Below are positions 7,280-14,528 of a stretch of 55,318 nt of DNA, in pieces. Each line of letters opens with the position of its first letter. Position 1 is the stretch's first letter. A model generated the notes under the pieces. The model did not search any database and was not told the origin of the DNA. It saw only the letters and a program-made list of their open reading frames with translations. The stretch is from Acidimicrobiaceae bacterium (lineage in GTDB: Bacteria > Actinomycetota > Acidimicrobiia > Acidimicrobiales > RAAP-2), in contig PLZP01000035.1 of the NCBI GenBank assembly GCA_003152215.1, positions 144 to 55,461 on the forward strand, given 5' to 3'. The position numbers were made by a program, and so were the translations under genes.

Positions 7280-7876
7280 TCAATGCAGCAGCGACGCTCG
7301 TGCCTCGCGGATGGCGTAATAGATGATTACGTAGCCCGCAACGGGATCGGCCCACCACCATCCGACGAATGCGTTCAGCACGAGGCCAAGGAGCACAGCT
7401 GCGGCGAGTATTCCGTCGATCAACGTGACGCGGCCTTCTGCCTTGAGCACTGGATTGTTCAATGCCGCTCCGACCCTCGATTTGCCAGCGGCAAGGGCGA
7501 ACATGAGCAGGGCAGTTACCGCGGTCCAGCCGATGCCGACCGGACTGTGATGTGGCCGGAAGCCGACGGCGAGGACGATTGAACTCTGCGCCGCCAGATA
7601 GACAGACAACGCAATAAAAGAAGACCCAATCATCCGTATCGCCCTGTGCTGACGGTTCTGGGCAACGTCGGCGAGCTCCCACAGCACGACCATCGAGGCA
7701 CCAATCTCAATGACGCTATCCAATCCGAATCCGGCGAGTGCTACCGAGCGCGCCGCAATCGCTGCAAAGGCCAGGACGATCACGCCGACAACGTTCCATA
7801 GGAGTGTCACGATCTCGAGCTGGCGTCCTCGTCGCAGCAGGAGCCGATCACCTTCGCCACTGGTTGCGTTGCTCAC
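7280..7876 (-). CDS. Short CDF-type cation transporter
   Basis: This 198-residue protein resembles the membrane half of cation diffusion facilitators, with GFGLDSVIEIGASMVVLWEL as the metal-site helix and LKAEGRVTLIDGILAAAVLLG and WWADPVAGYVIIYYAIREA as the later helices. About six hydrophobic segments are visible. Normal CDF proteins have a further cytoplasmic metal-binding domain of about 80 residues that is absent here. Short forms like this occur in actinobacteria, so it may be intact rather than truncated. The GTG start lies six bases after TAGGCT, so it is probably leaderless. The metal is unknown. Confidence 0.8.
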   Translation of the reverse strand: MSNATSGEGDRLLLRRGRQLEIVTLLWNVVGVIVLAFAAIAARSVALAGFGLDSVIEIGASMVVLWELADVAQNRQHRAIRMIGSSFIALSVYLAAQSSIVLAVGFRPHHSPVGIGWTAVTALLMFALAAGKSRVGAALNNPVLKAEGRVTLIDGILAAAVLLGLVLNAFVGWWWADPVAGYVIIYYAIREARASLLH

Positions 7877-7882
7877 TCAACC

Positions 7883-7888
7883 AGCCTA
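7883..7888 (-). promoter_or_regulatory. -10 hexamer TAGGCT of leaderless CDF gene
   Basis: TAGGCT ends six bases before the GTG start at 7876, which places the transcription start at or next to the start codon. Confidence 0.5.
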
Positions 7889-7933
7889 CGATTCGCAGAT
7901 TCGAACAGGCATGACGTCAACAGGGAATAGACC

Positions 7934-8491
7934 ATGGCCAAACTCATCTACTCGACGATTGCGTCACTCGACTGCTTCGTGGAAGACAGCGACGGCGAGT
8001 TCGCATGGGCCGAACCGACCGAAGAGGTGTTTGCGTTCATCAACCAACTTGAACGGCCCATTGGAACGTATCTCTACGGTCGGCGGATGTACGAAACGAT
8101 GGTCTACTGGGAAAGCAACGATGCCGATTTCAGTCGATCAGTCGAGAGGGAATTCGCCGAGATCTGGAGGGCGGCGACCAAGATTGTGTATTCCAGCACG
8201 CTTACGTCAACGTCGAGCAAAAGGACAAGCATCGAACCCGAGTTCAATGCAGCGTCGATTATTCGAATGAAGGAGACGTTGTCTCACGACTTTTCAATCA
8301 ACGGCGCCGAGCTCGCATCGCACGCGTTGCGAGTTGGGTTGGTTGACGAGGTCCAGTTGTTCCTGATGCCAATCGTCGTCGGCGCAGGTAAGCCGGCGTT
8401 TCCCAATGATGCACATGTGGCGTTTGAACTGTTGGAGCAGCGACGATTCGCGAACGGGCAAGTGTTCCTTCGTTACGCGGTGCTGAAGTAA
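7934..8491 (+). CDS. Dihydrofolate-reductase-fold (RibD C-terminal type) protein
   Basis: This 185-residue protein belongs to the DHFR-like/RibD-C reductase superfamily common in soil actinobacteria. It begins with the family strand KLIYSTIASLDCFVEDSDGEFAW, has YLYGRRMYETMVYW at about 49-62, the NADPH-binding region SINGAELASHALRVGLVDEVQLFLMPIVVGAGKPAF near 120-155, and the closing strand FANGQVFLRYAVL. Length is normal. The family includes uncharacterised NADPH reductases; neither true folate nor riboflavin biosynthesis is implied. It is divergent from the CDF gene with 57 bp between starts. Confidence 0.85.
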   Translation: MAKLIYSTIASLDCFVEDSDGEFAWAEPTEEVFAFINQLERPIGTYLYGRRMYETMVYWESNDADFSRSVEREFAEIWRAATKIVYSSTLTSTSSKRTSIEPEFNAASIIRMKETLSHDFSINGAELASHALRVGLVDEVQLFLMPIVVGAGKPAFPNDAHVAFELLEQRRFANGQVFLRYAVLK

Positions 8492-8667
8492 GACAACGTC
8501 GAGACGAATTCGTGTATTGATATGACGGAGGATTTCGGTCGACGTTGCGGTCCAACTCTCCACAGGTCATACTGCTACCGGTTTTCGGGACTCGAAATGC
8601 GTTGCGACCGGTGCTTAAAACCCTACGCTATTAGATTGAGTCAGATTAACTTTGGCAGAGGAGCAGT

Positions 8668-8946
8668 ATGCAGACGTACGAGATTGAAGAAAAACTCATC
8701 GGCGAGACTCGCAACACGCACGTTCGTGTCGTCCAAGGTACTGATGTTGAGATCTCGGTGGGCAAACTCCAAATCTGGAATTCGTCGTCGACATCGGGGG
8801 CACCGCACCGATTGGTCGCGAGCGTCGCGCTAGAGCGGCTCGTTGCCTTTAGGGCTCGAGGCGAAGCAGTCATAAACTGGGACGGCATTGAGCGACGAAA
8901 TCGACCGATTCTGATTTGGGACGGCGTCAATCGAAGGGCTTCGTAA
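8668..8946 (+). CDS. Small protein of unknown function
   Basis: This 92-residue frame has a good ribosome binding site (GAGGAG, six bases before ATG) and an AT-rich upstream region typical of promoters here. The product is probably an all-beta soluble domain. Its tail holds two related units, NWDGIERRNR and IWDGVNRRAS. I do not recognise a family. Another frame over the same DNA (8522-8833) has no such signals. Confidence 0.5.
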   Translation: MQTYEIEEKLIGETRNTHVRVVQGTDVEISVGKLQIWNSSSTSGAPHRLVASVALERLVAFRARGEAVINWDGIERRNRPILIWDGVNRRAS

Positions 8947-8997
8947 GAGTTCGGCCAAAGTTTCAACCGCGCCGAGTTGCACGCGAGTACCTGGTGA

Positions 8998-9111
8998 CTA
9001 GTCATGAACCGTGGGAGGTTCCTCGCCAACGACGCCATCGACAGACTCTCGGATGAGGTCAGCGTGCCCGACGTGTCGGGCGTGCGACGCTGAGGACTCT
9101 TCCTCGCAACG
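8998..9111 (-). pseudogene. Remnant of a DinB/DUF664-family gene (3' end only)
   Basis: The minus-strand frame ending at TAG 8998 encodes ARHVGHADLIRESVDG, which matches the C-terminal metal-binding helix of DinB-like DUF664 proteins (usual pattern ARHxGHADLIRExIDG). Upstream of about 9075 the homology stops, and the four-helix body of about 150 residues is missing, so only the last 25-35 codons remain. Related intact proteins are putative thiol-dependent enzymes or transferases. Confidence 0.6.
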
Positions 9112-9219
9112 CGAATGGCGTGAGAGCGTGCGTCTAGTCTGCAGACGGAGGTCACGACCGAACCACAAGTTCGCTCGCGGTTCGCAGCTTTGTGTATTGG
9201 TATAACGCGATGAGAGGGA

Positions 9220-9564
9220 ATGAAAATGGACAATGATCGGGCCACAACGTTGCTCAACTCGGAACGAACCAGGGTTCAGGGCCTCCTCGATGAATTGCAA
9301 AACGAAAGCGAATCCAACCGCGAGGCGGTAAACGACGCCGGGGACATGAGCAACGCATCGGAGTCCTTGGTTGCCGAGGGCCTCGACAACGCGGTCGTGT
9401 TTGGGCTCCGCCAACGCCTCGCAGCTATCGATCGGGCCGAGCAGCGCCTCGAGGCGGGAACATATGGTCTCTCTACCTTGAGCGGTGACGTGATCCCCGA
9501 CGATCGTCTTGAGGCTGACCCGGCCGCTGAACTCACCGTGGATGAGGCGCGCACCGCACAGTAG
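9220..9564 (+). CDS. DksA/TraR-like protein lacking zinc cysteines
   Basis: This 114-residue protein has the layout of short actinobacterial DksA/TraR proteins: a long helical hairpin (about 5-78) and then LEAGTYGLSTLSGDVIPDDRLEADPAAELTV. In the family this reads GTYGVCERCGEPIPEERLEA followed by a further Cys pair; here Ser85 and Ser88 occupy the first two Cys positions and no cysteine exists in the whole protein. It cannot form the zinc finger. Family members bind the RNA polymerase secondary channel; whether this one does is unknown. ATG follows GAGGGAATGAAA, and a TATAAC -10 lies about 30 bp upstream. Confidence 0.75.
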   Translation: MKMDNDRATTLLNSERTRVQGLLDELQNESESNREAVNDAGDMSNASESLVAEGLDNAVVFGLRQRLAAIDRAEQRLEAGTYGLSTLSGDVIPDDRLEADPAAELTVDEARTAQ

Positions 9565-9603
9565 GTGAGCGAACTCTGACGAGTTTGCTGACGTGTGGAC
9601 TGT

Positions 9604-9633
9604 TTGATTCATTTGGACGCCTGTTTCTATACT
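9604..9633 (+). promoter_or_regulatory. Promoter of leaderless VOC gene
   Basis: TTGATT (9604-9609) and TATACT (9628-9633) are 18 bases apart, and the -10 ends seven bases before ATG 9641. This is the clearest complete promoter of the leaderless class in the window. Confidence 0.55.
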
Positions 9634-9640
9634 TCCCCGC

Positions 9641-10015
9641 ATGGCGAACGTGACCGGGATCGGCGGAGTCTTTCTTCGAGCGAAGGATCCAGATGCCCTC
9701 ACCAAGTGGTACGGCGACGCACTCGGAATCGCCTTCATGAGTGGGGGACATTTTTCAATGTTCATTGACGAGATACCGGGGTCGGTCACGGTCTTTGCCT
9801 TGTTCGACCACGACGACTCCTATATTGGCGACCCGCAACGACAGTCCGTAATGGTCAACTACCGAGTCGACGATCTCGACGCGATGGTCGCGCGCTTGAC
9901 CTCAATGGGAGCGATGATTGAAGACATTCTCGTCGAAGAGAACGGACGATTCACGTCGTCGACGGACCCCGAAGGGAATCGATTCGAACTGTGGGAACCG
10001 GGACCTCTCGACTGA
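9641..10015 (+). CDS. VOC (glyoxalase/dioxygenase-fold) family protein
   Basis: This single-module VOC protein of 124 residues has two beta-alpha-beta-beta-beta units: GIGGVFLRAKDPDALTKWYGDALGI at the start and VNYRVDDLDAMVARLTSMGA in the middle, closing with STDPEGNRFELWEPG. The terminal Glu of the FELWE strand is the usual metal ligand; the first unit lacks an obvious His ligand. It probably acts as a small lyase, resistance protein or binding protein; the substrate is unknown. It is followed after 25 bp by the DNA glycosylase gene and may be cotranscribed. Confidence 0.85.
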   Translation: MANVTGIGGVFLRAKDPDALTKWYGDALGIAFMSGGHFSMFIDEIPGSVTVFALFDHDDSYIGDPQRQSVMVNYRVDDLDAMVARLTSMGAMIEDILVEENGRFTSSTDPEGNRFELWEPGPLD

Positions 10016-10040
10016 TCACGACCTTATGTGATCAGCAACT

Positions 10041-10655
10041 GTGGGCATGAAGTACTCGCTCGTCGGTGAACCGCTCGGTAGGGAGTTCTTCGAACATGCG
10101 CCCGATGATGTGGCCCGTGCGCTCATTGGCTCACTCCTCGTCGTGCGCGATGGCGTGACCGAGCACGTGGCGATGATTGTGGAGACGGAGGCCTACGGTG
10201 GAGGAAACGACCCCGCGTCGCACGCTTTTCGTGGCCCCACCAAACGCAGCGCCATCATGTTCGGACCCGCTGGCTACCTCTACGTCTATTTGATCTACGG
10301 CGTTCATTGGTGCATGAACGTCGTGACGGAAGCAAGTGACGAGCCGAGCGCGGTCCTCTTGCGAGGGGCGCAACTCCTCAGCGTGGATGACGGCGACGCC
10401 CACGGTACGCCACTTCGTGGTCCGGGCAATCTCACCAAGGGGCTCGGCATCACCGGCAACGACAATGGACTTGACTGCTGCCCCGACAACGCCGGTCGCA
10501 TCTCGTTCCATCGTTCGCTTGATACTCAGTCGTCGTCGAAGGTGGACACATCGGTGCGAATCGGTCTCTCCGTAGAGAAGGATCGTCCTTCGCGGTACTT
10601 CTTGCACGGGCATGAAGCAGTGTCGAAGTTTGTGGCCAAGCCAAAAATAGGGTGA
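10041..10655 (+). CDS. 3-methyladenine DNA glycosylase, AAG/MPG family
   Basis: This 204-residue protein matches the mammalian-type alkyladenine glycosylase family that excises alkylated purines in base-excision repair. Features are the start REFFEHAPDDVARALIGSLLVV, the catalytic-Glu region VETEAYGGGNDPASHAFRGPTKRSAIMFGPAGYLYVYLIYGVHWCMNVV at about 50-98, and RGPGNLTKGLGIT near 130-142. The start is GTG 10041 or ATG 10047. It is slightly longer than many bacterial members. An unrelated glycosylase with overlapping function (tag) lies 1.2 kb away. Confidence 0.92.
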   Translation: MGMKYSLVGEPLGREFFEHAPDDVARALIGSLLVVRDGVTEHVAMIVETEAYGGGNDPASHAFRGPTKRSAIMFGPAGYLYVYLIYGVHWCMNVVTEASDEPSAVLLRGAQLLSVDDGDAHGTPLRGPGNLTKGLGITGNDNGLDCCPDNAGRISFHRSLDTQSSSKVDTSVRIGLSVEKDRPSRYFLHGHEAVSKFVAKPKIG

Positions 10656-10663
10656 CGACGGCC

Positions 10664-11590
10664 TCAATGCCAGGGCTGCCTCGACAGATCTGATTCGAAG
10701 TTCCAGAACATGTGGCCGACTTGGTTGATGGTCTCCAGGCCATACTGCTCGGTCGGATTCTCGGCCGTCATTACGACGGCGAGGTAGTAGCAGCGTCCGA
10801 GGTGCACGTAGCCAGCGCTATTGAGTTGCCAACCGGTTGTCGTCTCGTGATACCAACCGTTCTTCACGCCGACCGTCGCCCTGGACGGCACGGCCGTCGG
10901 TATACCAAAACGTTGGCTGTCCAAGACGCTCTGCATGAGGTTCTGCTCGAAGGCCTGCGACGACGCGTCGAGGACTTTGTTGGGGAAGAGGATTGCCTTG
11001 AGTAGGGCCAGTTGGTCCAGAGGTGTCGTGAAGGTGTCGCCCCAACCCCAACTGAGAATCGACTGGCGGAAGCCAATCAACCCATCGAACTGCGATAACG
11101 CGGGCAGTTGGCCGATTTGCACCCACAGCTCTTGGGCCGCCTTGTTGTCGGAGTCTTCGATCATCGACGTCGAGAGTTTCACGTCGCGCGTGGTCATCTC
11201 CTCGTCCTTCTCTTGATCGAGATAGAGGAGCGCGGCGAGGATGTCGATCTTGACCATGCTGGCGGTGATCTGCGGTTTTCCCGGCCGGTACAGGTAGGTC
11301 TTGCCGGTCCTGACGTCGAACAGCGCGGCGGTGACATCATCGCTTCGAGAGCCAAGGTATCGCGAAATCAAACGAACGTTGAAGGGGTCCTCCAGATGCA
11401 CCTTCACGGGCACCGTCGTCGTGGTCGTTGCAGGCACCGTCGTCGTGGTTGTTACTGTCGTCGTCGTCGTCGTCGTCGTCGTGGTCGTGGTCGTGGTCGT
11501 GGTCGTGTCCGCTCCCGCGGCCACTGTCACGAGGGAGACGGCGATACACGCCAGCAGGAGGGTTGCCGTTGATCTAGGGGAACGCCTCAT
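10664..11590 (-). CDS. Secreted class A beta-lactamase-like serine hydrolase with poly-Thr linker
   Basis: The frame is open from 11668, but ATG 11590 is preferred because it opens directly into a signal peptide (MRRSPRSTATLLLACIAVSL). Then follow about 35 residues that are nearly all Thr with a few Val, Pro and Ala, and the hydrolase domain. Counting from 11668, the active-site S-M-V-K is at 137-140, S-D-N at 173-175 and KNG (usually KTG) in VGVKNGW. These are the three penicillin-interacting motifs. Beta-lactamase activity is not assured; many such actinobacterial proteins have unknown wall-related roles. The Thr tract may be glycosylated. Confidence 0.82.
   Translation of the reverse strand: MRRSPRSTATLLLACIAVSLVTVAAGADTTTTTTTTTTTTTTTTTVTTTTTVPATTTTTVPVKVHLEDPFNVRLISRYLGSRSDDVTAALFDVRTGKTYLYRPGKPQITASMVKIDILAALLYLDQEKDEEMTTRDVKLSTSMIEDSDNKAAQELWVQIGQLPALSQFDGLIGFRQSILSWGWGDTFTTPLDQLALLKAILFPNKVLDASSQAFEQNLMQSVLDSQRFGIPTAVPSRATVGVKNGWYHETTTGWQLNSAGYVHLGRCYYLAVVMTAENPTEQYGLETINQVGHMFWNFESDLSRQPWH
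11410..11515. repeat. Thr-codon microsatellite
   Basis: This is a tract of mostly GTC/GTG trinucleotides on the plus strand, read as ACG/ACC threonine codons on the minus strand. It includes uninterrupted GTC runs and GTGGTC hexamer runs and encodes the linker of the serine hydrolase. Such repeats are prone to slippage in steps of one codon. Confidence 0.75.
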
Positions 11591-11690
11591 CGCGGGCGCT
11601 CGACGTCCGTCAAACACGGCGTTCGTCTTCTTGGCATTTCGCACTGCGAGCGCCGCGACACTGCCCACCCTCTGGTCGATTCATTGTTGA

Positions 11691-11816
11691 GATGAAAGTT
11701 AGCGCGGCAACGAACCATTTGCGAGGCGTGACGTAGCGGTCAGAAAGGTCGTGTGACGAGCAGAAACGAGTCAATCACCTCGCGGGTCGGAGATCGTGCA
11801 GCGGCGAGAGGGCGAA
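11691..11816. repeat. Intergenic gap with a weak repeat copy
   Basis: No gene is visible. GGTCGGAGATCGTGCA at about 11786-11801 resembles the core of the dispersed repeat (AGTCGGAGATTGTGCA); the rest of the element is missing. Confidence 0.3.
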
Positions 11817-12380
11817 CTAGCGAAGTTGTGCCACTTCGGCGAATCGAAAGCAACTGGGATGGTGATCGTTGACGAGACCAGTGGCCTGCATCATGGCATA
11901 GCAGGTGGTCGGTCCAACGAAGCGAAAGCCGAGCTTCTTCAGTTCCTTGCTCATGCGCACGGCTTCGGGTGTTGACGCCGCAATGGTTGGGTCCTTCTTC
12001 CAATTGTGCTGCAGGGGCTCGCCGTCGACGAACGACCAGAGGAGACCGTCGAGCGTCTGGCCACTCTTCTGCATGGCGAGAATGGCCTTCGCGTTGCTGA
12101 TCGTCGACTCAATCTTGCCGCGATGACGGATGATGCCTTCATCGGAGAGAAGTCGGTCCACCTTCTGGTCAGTAAATCGCGCGACGCGTGTGGGATTGAA
12201 ACCCATGAACGCCTTCTGATACCCGCGACGGCGTCGCAGGATCGTCCGCCAACTGAGTCCCGCCTGCGCCCCCTCGAGCGTCACGAATTCGAAGAGTTTC
12301 ACGTCGTCATGGACCGGGACGCCCCACTCCTCATCGTGGTACTCGCGCATGTCGTCACTCTCGGACCAGGTGCATCTCAT
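11817..12380 (-). CDS. tag: DNA-3-methyladenine glycosylase I
   Basis: This 187-residue enzyme removes 3-methyladenine from DNA. The N-terminus MRCTWSESDDMREYHDEEWGVPVHDD supplies the Cys and His ligands of the family zinc site. LFEFVTLEGAQAGLSWRTILRRR at 29-51 and FRFVGPTTCYAMMQATGLVNDHHPSCF near the C-terminus supply the substrate pocket and the remaining zinc ligands. Length is standard. ATG lies six bases after TACGGT, so the mRNA is probably leaderless. Confidence 0.95.
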   Translation of the reverse strand: MRCTWSESDDMREYHDEEWGVPVHDDVKLFEFVTLEGAQAGLSWRTILRRRRGYQKAFMGFNPTRVARFTDQKVDRLLSDEGIIRHRGKIESTISNAKAILAMQKSGQTLDGLLWSFVDGEPLQHNWKKDPTIAASTPEAVRMSKELKKLGFRFVGPTTCYAMMQATGLVNDHHPSCFRFAEVAQLR

Positions 12381-12386
12381 GCGTGC

Positions 12387-12392
12387 ACCGTA
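12387..12392 (-). promoter_or_regulatory. -10 hexamer TACGGT of leaderless tag
   Basis: The hexamer ends six bases before the ATG at 12380, the same spacing as in the other leaderless genes of the window. Confidence 0.45.
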
Positions 12393-12503
12393 CCAAGGGG
12401 CAGTGTCATCTCGGTCGCAATGTTCCCCGACGCCAGAAGTAGCACGCGTGTTCGAAGGGGCGGATGGACTCCGCCACGACGTCGCACCATGGCGGTCAAG
12501 CGT

Positions 12504-12968
12504 TCAAGAGACGATGGTCTCTTGATTCATCAAGTGGTAGGAGTCCTCGATCATTGCGTGCAACACGTCGACGTCAACGTTCTTCAGCGTGGTGATGTAG
12601 AGGCACGCGACGCTGGTGCGGCTGGGACCGAGCTTCTTCAAGCGCGCCGGTTGTTTGAAAATGCTCGGTGCCAGATACAACGTCATGTTCGCCTTGCGCG
12701 GCGAGAAACCAACGGCACACATAATGCCCGAGAGTCCCGACTTGTAGTCGAAGGTGTACTGGCCGAAGCCAATGATCGCGGATCCCCACATGACGGGTTC
12801 CACGCCCGTGGCCTTCTCGTAGAGCGTGACGAGCGACGTGGCGTCGGCGCGTCGAGTGGCGTTCTCAACCTTGGCGATGAATCGGTCGACCGACGCCTTG
12901 GTGGGGAGGGTCTTGGCTTTCGTGCGTTCGGCCACGGCGATGATGCTATCCGCATGGTCCCGGGCCAT
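12504..12968 (-). CDS. DUF1801 family protein
   Basis: This 154-residue protein matches the DUF1801/YdhG-like fold: SVDRFIAKVENATRRADATSLVTLYEKATG, then VMWGSAIIGFGQYTFDYKSGLSGIMCAVGFSPRKANMTLYL at about 58-98, and KLGPSRTSVACLYITTLKNVDVDVLHAMI. Known relatives are small alpha-beta proteins of unclear function, one group resembling a frataxin-like fold. The start lies 12 bp after the kinase stop, so it is the third gene of the decarboxylase-kinase operon. Confidence 0.85.
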   Translation of the reverse strand: MARDHADSIIAVAERTKAKTLPTKASVDRFIAKVENATRRADATSLVTLYEKATGVEPVMWGSAIIGFGQYTFDYKSGLSGIMCAVGFSPRKANMTLYLAPSIFKQPARLKKLGPSRTSVACLYITTLKNVDVDVLHAMIEDSYHLMNQETIVS

Positions 12969-12980
12969 CCAATGGCCTCG

Positions 12981-14528
12981 CTAGGACTTCGTCGCGCGTT
13001 GCAACCACTTTTTGTCACGTTCGTACATGGTCGGAAACTGTGCACGCCTCGTCTCGTAAAGGTCGGCGACGTCGCCATTGGGCGCGAACGCCCGACTGGG
13101 TGGACCAAGGGACGCCACGTCGCCCAATTGGTGCCGTCGGAGTGTGACGGCCGCCATCAGTGCCGCGCCGCGAAGCTGGGCGACCATTGGTTCGTGCACT
13201 TGTTCAACGTCGCGGCCGAGGGTATCGGCGTAGATCTGGCACCACTCCGGCGACTGGGCGCCACCGCCGAGGAGTCGTAGCGGCGAGAGTGTGCGTCCGG
13301 CGAACTTCTCCACATAGCGAAGGAGCCACGCACTGTTGGACGCCACGCCCTCAAGCACTGATCGCACGAGGTCGGCGCTGGTGGTGTGGAGGGTCAGATT
13401 GGTGAAGCCGGCGCGAATGTGCGGGTTGCCAATCGGCGAGCGTTCCCCCGCGAGCCACGGTGTGAAGAGCACGCCGTGGGCACCGGGTGGTGAGGTCGCG
13501 GCCAGCGCGGTCATCTCGGGGTAGGAAAGGACCTGTCCGGTTCCGGCGAGTACGCCGCGGAGCCATTCAAGGGCCTTCGCGCCCGTCTCCTGATTGTCGA
13601 TGATGAGATAGGAGTCGTTTCCGAGACCGGGAACTGACGCAATTGAGTGCGCGATGTCGGTCTTCTTCTTGGGGACCGGACAACTTATCCACGACGTCGT
13701 CGACAACGCCACGTGCGTGTCGTAGAGGGCGGTCCCGCCAGAACCAATGGTCGCGGCGTGTAGGTCCGGCATGCCGGCAATAACGATCGTCTCGGCAGAG
13801 AGGCCGAGCTGTGACGCGATATCTGCCGAGACGGTGGCAACCACACTGCCAAAGGGCTGCAGGGGTGGAAGGTGTGCCTTGTCGATGCCGACAATCGTGA
13901 GTAGTTGCGAGTCGTACTCGTAGCGGTCGAGTTGACGATTGTCCGTGAGCCACATCGCCATGCGTGACGCGTGCGTGGCCGACGCGACGCCAGTGAAGCG
14001 CATCGTCAGGTAGTCCACCGGCTCCATGAACCACTTCGTCGCGTGCACGATGTCGGGCTCGGCGTGCATCAAATAGAGAACCTGACCGATTGGATCGGCG
14101 CCCGACGTCGCGGGACCGCCGCCGGACTTGCGCACGAAGGGCAGGATCTTGCGCGGGCTGTAGCCCTGAACCGGGCCGCCGACTGCCTTTCGACTGAACG
14201 GTCGCCCTCGCGTATCGAGCCACATGAGACACGGTCCCGTCGGGAGTCCATTCGCGTCGACCGGTACCGTCGACGCGTACTGCCCCGTCACCGCGACAGC
14301 TTTGACGCGGTCCTTCGTGACGTCGAGTTTCGCCATCAGACGCGTCGTCGCGCCGGTAATGATGTCCCACCATTCGACCGGATCCTGCGTCGCCGCGCCC
14401 CCGGCGCCGTAGGTCGTCGTTACCGGGTGCCACTCGTAGTCGAGCACGTCACCGTCGAGCGAGACGAGACCGATCTTCGGTCCACCAGTCCCGAGGTCAA
14501 TGCTGAGGCAGAGTTCCTCTGCACTCAT
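12981..14528 (-). CDS. FGGY-family carbohydrate kinase (xylulokinase-like)
   Basis: This 515-residue two-domain sugar or polyol kinase has the phosphate-1 loop SIDLGTGGPKIGLVSLDG at 9-26, the substrate region VAVTGQYASTVPVDANG, the catalytic Asp in IAGMPDLHAATIGSG and the adenosine loop RLLGGGAQSPEW. It phosphorylates a sugar, polyol or related compound with ATP; the substrate cannot be assigned. Its start overlaps the stop of the sphingosine-phosphate-lyase-like gene by four bases, which suggests coupled expression and a shared pathway. Confidence 0.9.
   Translation of the reverse strand: MSAEELCLSIDLGTGGPKIGLVSLDGDVLDYEWHPVTTTYGAGGAATQDPVEWWDIITGATTRLMAKLDVTKDRVKAVAVTGQYASTVPVDANGLPTGPCLMWLDTRGRPFSRKAVGGPVQGYSPRKILPFVRKSGGGPATSGADPIGQVLYLMHAEPDIVHATKWFMEPVDYLTMRFTGVASATHASRMAMWLTDNRQLDRYEYDSQLLTIVGIDKAHLPPLQPFGSVVATVSADIASQLGLSAETIVIAGMPDLHAATIGSGGTALYDTHVALSTTSWISCPVPKKKTDIAHSIASVPGLGNDSYLIIDNQETGAKALEWLRGVLAGTGQVLSYPEMTALAATSPPGAHGVLFTPWLAGERSPIGNPHIRAGFTNLTLHTTSADLVRSVLEGVASNSAWLLRYVEKFAGRTLSPLRLLGGGAQSPEWCQIYADTLGRDVEQVHEPMVAQLRGAALMAAVTLRRHQLGDVASLGPPSRAFAPNGDVADLYETRRAQFPTMYERDKKWLQRATKS

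Noticed and set aside
8522..8833. Plus-strand frame overlapping the 92-residue protein
   Set aside because: The competing frame at 8668 has a proper RBS and better composition.
11410..11515. Repetitive tract considered as a CRISPR array
   Set aside because: Trinucleotide repeats inside a coding frame, without spacers.
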